Below, one piece after another: positions 33,455 to 64,000 of a DNA stretch of 64,000 nt (position 1 is its first letter; every line of letters starts with the position of its first letter). Source of the stretch: Artemia franciscana (Eukaryota; Arthropoda; Branchiopoda; Anostraca; Artemiidae); NCBI RefSeq assembly GCF_032884065.1, contig NC_088873.1, forward strand, positions 2,417,718 through 2,481,717, in the 5' to 3' direction. Under the pieces are notes generated by a model. That model saw only the letters and a list, made by a program, of their open reading frames with translations, did not search any database and was not told the DNA's origin. The translations under genes and the position numbers were made by a program.

Positions 33455-33754
33455 ATTAGCTGTAATTACTTTTGTTTAAGACAACTGGTAACACAAATTT
33501 ATAAGCAATTTCTATTGATACAAGCACAGGACAGACTAAAATGTTAGTCCCTTTTATGTATTATCAGCATCTTCGACAACAAATTTCTTATTATATTGCC
33601 ATTTTAGACTAAAGATTACTGATGATTGAGCTATGGAACACAGCCATAGACTTCTGACCTAACGGCAATAGACTCAATATAAGGCGATTTGAATAAAAAT
33701 TGCTGTTTGAAACCACAGAAAACAAAAAGATAACGCAATCCTGCATGTTCAGAA

Positions 33755-60739
<26,985 letters not shown>

Positions 60740-61950
60740 TACCTCAAGAACAGCTTAGGGTATTAAGTTTGGACATTCAGGAGTTTATAAGGGGAATAAT
60801 CAATTGACCAAAATGCAACGTGTGCATGCTACTATTACTGCAACTATTACTTCCATATTGACTAATACCAAGGCTAAGAGCATTAAGGTGAAAATTCCAG
60901 GAAATATTGAGTGGAAGTTTAACTAAATCCAAACATACTGTATGTATGAAGGTTGTGAAAACGGCATATAAACAATATCTTATGAACAGCTTAGAGCAGT
61001 GGTTCTCAAATTTATTTAGACACAGTACCCCTTTTTACCCAAATAACATTTTAGGTACACCTTTCCAGTTACCAGTACTTAGTAAACTATAGCTAAATGT
61101 AAATAAATTCCTAGTCCTAGAGTTAAAGGGTTTCTTTTTTTTTGTTAACCGGCCGCCTACCCCCTAAAGATTTTTACGTACTTCCAAGGGGTACGCGTAC
61201 CAGAGTTTGAGAACCACTGGCTTAGAGTATTAAGTTGAAACCTTCAGAGCATGTTGTGGGGGATGTTGGACTAACCAAATGGTAAAATCTACATGCCACT
61301 TCTACTATTTCAACTGCTACTACTAACTATTGATACTACTAAAGGTTGGGGCATTAAGCTGAAAATTTTAGGGAATGTTGAGCTGAACCCAAACACACAA
61401 GGTACATGCAGGCTGTCAAAAGGACATATCAGAAATGTCTAAGGAACTGCTTAGGGTATAAAGTTGAAACTTTCAGGGTATAATGATGGGAATGTAAACA
61501 AAAACAACAACAAAAAGTGCCAAGTGTAAACTGCTACTAATGTTATTCAACTTCTAAAACTATTACTACTGCTAAGGGTATAGTGAAGATTTCAGGGAAT
61601 GTTTAGGGGGATGTTAGACTAAATCAAAGCGCACTATGTGCATGTAGGTTGTTAAAAGAAGGTAGCAGCAATATTTCAGGAATAACTTAGAGCATTGAGT
61701 TGAAACGTATACTGAACTAGCCCCAATTCATTATGTGTATACTGTTACTACTAATAATATGACTACATCTGCTAAAACCATTACTACTACAACTACTGCT
61801 ACTACTGAGGCTAAGGGTATTAGATTCAGACTTTCAGGGAATATTTAGGGGGAAATTGAATTAACCAAAAGGCATTTTATGCATATTACTTCTAGAACTG
61901 GTGCTACTGCAGCTACTAGAACTGAAACTAAGGGTATTTAGGTGAAACTG
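60740..61950 (+). repeat. ~230-bp tandem repeat, plus-orientation arm
   Basis: Recurring series: CATGCAGGTTGTCAAAAGG, AGGAACTGCTTAGGGTA, AAGTTGAAACTTTCAGGG, GGGATGTTGGACTAA, AAAG-CACATTATGTGCATG, then a CTACTACTACTGC-rich stretch. The GTTGTCAAAA mark is at about 60951, 61409 and 61642. The first interval holds the MITE at 60997-61219. The reverse complement of the same series occupies 62640-63670. Confidence 0.75.
60997..61219 (+). mobile_element. hAT-type MITE, 223 bp, with 8-bp target duplication
   Basis: Terminal inverted repeats CAGTGGTTCTCAAA (left) and TTTGAGAACCACTG (right), 14 of 14 bases. The 8-bp direct repeat GCTTAGAG at 60989-60996 and 61220-61227 is the exact target-site duplication length of the hAT superfamily. 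Inside: GTACCCCTTTTTACCC and, near the right end, GGGGTACGCGTACC. No ORF. Inserted in the tandem repeat, so it is younger than that unit. Confidence 0.9.
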
Positions 61951-61959
61951 TCAGGGACC

Positions 61960-62180
61960 AATCGATGGAATGACTGACGTAGTCCAACACGATCTGTCAG
62001 CAGCAGCCTCTTCTGCAAGAATCCAGCTCTTTCTTGAATGTCTGCCAGAAATTCTTTCTTTGGCTGCCTGGTCTCCGTTTCCAAGTTGGAAGGGGGTCGC
62101 AGGTGAGGACATCGCGGGATATGGTTCCAGCTGGCCGTCGTAGTGTGTGTCCCAGGAATTTCAGTCATTGCTGTTTTATG
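61960..62180 (-). pseudogene. Possible non-LTR retrotransposon C-terminal fragment
   Basis: Minus strand reads LKFLGHTLRRPAGTISRDVL, PLPTWKRRPGSQRKNFWQTF, KKELDSCRRGCC, stop, QIVLDYVSHSID. The order LGHxLRxP ... KRRxGxxxKxxxxxxKKEL matches the end of RTE/craniate-type ORFs (LGHVLRMP ... RGRPPxRWxDxIKxDL). One stop; no RT. It lies in the spacer between the two oppositely oriented arms of the ~230-bp repeat. Confidence 0.4.
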
Positions 62181-62639
62181 ATTACCGGGATGGGTATGTA
62201 ACCATTTGGCAAAAGTTTCCAGCCCCAGTATTCATATACTAGAGCTGTTGCTGAGCCTAAACATGTCATTATTTGAATATAAATACGCAGGTAGTGGCGC
62301 TTCGCAGTAGAAAGTGAGGGCAGTAAGCATTTGGGGTAGAGAGACTGGCTACTTTTGGTATGTATCATTTCCAATCAAGCTGCTCTCCCTCTTCTGGGCT
62401 GAATCAAATGCGGTTTCTGCTATTAATATGTCTGCTCTGCCTGCTCCTAAAGCTGCAGATGCAAGTAGTAGTTGTAGTCTAAGTCTCATGTAGTAAAAAT
62501 GTAGTTCTAAGCAGTCACAAGTAGTTGTAGTTGCAGTTGCAAGTAGTCAGGGTGATAGTCCCAAGTATTCCCAGTTGCAAGTTCACAAACACAAGCAATT
62601 ACAGCTGTAGATAGTCAGAAAAGTAGCAGTTGTCGCCCA
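62181..62639. other. Spacer between repeat arms, GTAGTTG-rich
   Basis: 62440-62640 has scattered AGTAGTTGTAG and AGTTGCAAGTAGTC words, a decayed simple repeat. No gene seen. Confidence 0.5.
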
Positions 62640-63201
62640 TAAAGGTTCAATTTAATCTCCTCAACCATTCCTGAGATATTGTTCATACGCTCTTTTGACA
62701 GCCTTCATGCATTGCTTAACATTTACCCCAAAATCCCATGAAAATTTCACCATAATGGCTTTAATCATTCCAGATATACTGCAGATGTGCCCTTTAAACA
62801 TCCCTATTCAAATAAACATCCCCCTCAACATGCACTGAAAATTTTAACCTTAAACCTCTAAACCATTCCTGAGAAGTTATACATATGTTGTTTTGAGTAC
62901 CTGCATGCACAACGTGCGTTTTGATTTGGTTAAGCGTTTCTCTAAAATTTCACCTCAATACCCTTAACACCAGTCGTAATAACCATAGCAATAGTGGTAG
63001 TATGCACATTTTGCCTTTGGCCAATTCAACATCCCCATAAACATGCTGAGAAATTTCCAACTTAACACTCTAAGCTGTCACTAATATATGACTTATATAT
63101 GCTACCCTTTTGACAACCTGCATACAGGCCAGGATTTCTTCATAGGCCCTGGCCTAGGGGCATAAAATGCCAGGGGATGTAAAAAGAACTAAATCAAGAC
63201 T

Positions 63202-63241
<40 letters not shown>

Positions 63242-63670
63242 AACTGAACTGATGTGATTTATTGTCAAAGTGTCAAGTGCACTGTGCTGGCTATTCATAG
63301 AATAGTGGTTTTGTAACAACACAGGAATTCTGTAGATGCTTATAAACTGTCAGATGTCTGCAAATAACAGCAGCTGAGAGCTCAGTATCACCCCTGTCTT
63401 GCATTACTTTTGGCTCATCACTCATTAGGTGCCTTCTGTTCAGGGATTCTACCATCCCCGAATTTTCAGGGATTTCCCTGTAAATCCTTTGTGTCTCCCC
63501 CTCAAAAAATTGTTTTGGCCTAGGGGCGCCAGATTTAAATCTGGCCCTGCCTGCACATAGTTTCTTTGATTTATTTGAGCCCCCCCCCCCAATATTCCCT
63601 GAAAGTTTTAGCTTAATTTATCATTAGTCTCAGTAGCAGCAATATTAGTAGCATGCATATAGTGCCTTTT
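62640..63670 (-). repeat. ~230-bp repeat, minus-orientation arm
   Basis: Reverse complement of the series at 60740-61950: TTTTGAC-GCCTGCATGCA, TTAACACTCTAAGCTG, CCCCATAAACATGCTGAGA, CACCTCAATACCCTTAA. Interrupted by the element 63125-63549, after which the repeat resumes (TAGTTTCTTTGATTTATTTG). Confidence 0.7.
63125..63549 (+). mobile_element. hAT-type MITE, 425 bp, with near-perfect 8-bp duplication
   Basis: Left end CAGGCCAGGATTT and right end, inverted, CAGGGCCAGATTT, close to the CAGGGCCGGATTTA type of hAT ends. Flanks CCTGCATA (63117-63124) and CCTGCACA (63550-63557) differ at one of eight bases. GGCCTAGGGGC occurs near both ends in the same orientation. Contains a 33-bp poly(T) tract (63204-63236). 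No ORF. Confidence 0.75.
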
Positions 63671-64000
63671 GTTTACATCAGCATCTTCCTCAGAGGGTTA
63701 GAGGGGGGGGGGGGGGTAAGAATCCTAATTATAATTTGTGCAGTATTTGGTGGATTAAAATTTTTTTCTATTAATTCAAGTCTGGGAAGACCAAAAATTC
63801 TGCTATTGGCGTACTTTTGGTTTTAACAGTGCTTCATTGCAATTTCACACCAGTGAAATCAAACTTTAACTAATATTAGGCCTCTCTATTAGTCTTAACC
63901 TGACTTCAGATGCATTAGGGGGAGGGGGTATTTTTTTAGGCTACTTACAACATTTTTGTTTTGTTTTGAATGTCCTATATTATTTTCAATCCCATCCATT
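63671..64000. other. Window end, nothing recognised
   Basis: A G-run (63701-63716) and AT-rich sequence. AHCY exon 1 was not found here. Confidence 0.5.

Noticed and set aside
63950-63963. Possible AHCY exon 1 donor (GTAAGTAGCC on the minus strand)
   Set aside because: The preceding bases do not encode a YKV-like end and the phase does not fit exon 2.

Overview
The window is nuclear DNA of an invertebrate animal. Two host genes can be recognised, both on the minus strand: S-adenosylhomocysteine hydrolase (AHCY), split into GT-AG exons over at least 26 kb, and mitochondrial endonuclease G (ENDOG), with a coding sequence in one piece. The AHCY protein reads most like arthropod orthologues as I remember them. 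Introns of several kilobases, AT-rich intergenic DNA, long (AT)n and poly(A) tracts and many decayed Helitrons, non-LTR retrotransposons and hAT-like elements fit a large arthropod genome, perhaps a crustacean. The species assignment is inference. Nothing bacterial, plasmid or phage-like is present.

Layout. 1-5900: cluster of six non-autonomous Helitrons (H1-H6), partly head-to-tail and partly inverted, carrying a short basic/acidic ORF, a GGGACAC minisatellite and the last residues of a Pif1-like helicase. 5901-18948: gene-poor DNA with a snap-back retroposon, two non-LTR fragments and several repeats. 18949-19854: ENDOG. 19868-30521: more retrotransposon remains, a second copy of the snap-back retroposon and a ~280-bp satellite array. 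33755-60182: seven AHCY exons (the short first coding exon is not found and probably lies past 64000). The AHCY introns hold at least four retrotransposon fragments, one uncharacterised repetitive pseudogene, foldback repeats, hAT-like remnants and a second satellite array. 60183-64000: a ~230-bp repeat present in both orientations, with two hAT-type MITEs inserted in it, each flanked by 8-bp target duplications.

Function. AHCY removes S-adenosylhomocysteine left by methyltransferases; ENDOG is a mitochondrial DNA/RNA nuclease. They are neighbours in position only and I see no operon-like or functional link. Everything else is mobile DNA in various stages of decay.

Most interesting observations: (i) a repeat whose body is a near-perfect palindrome (82-bp perfect arms in one copy), with both copies flanked by their own 13-bp direct repeats, the mark of target-primed retroposition rather than of a DNA MITE; (ii) a head-to-tail Helitron junction with no base between the 3' CTAG of one and the 5' TC of the next, plus a duplicated 3' terminator; (iii) a 3'-end hairpin with compensatory changes shared by two non-LTR copies.
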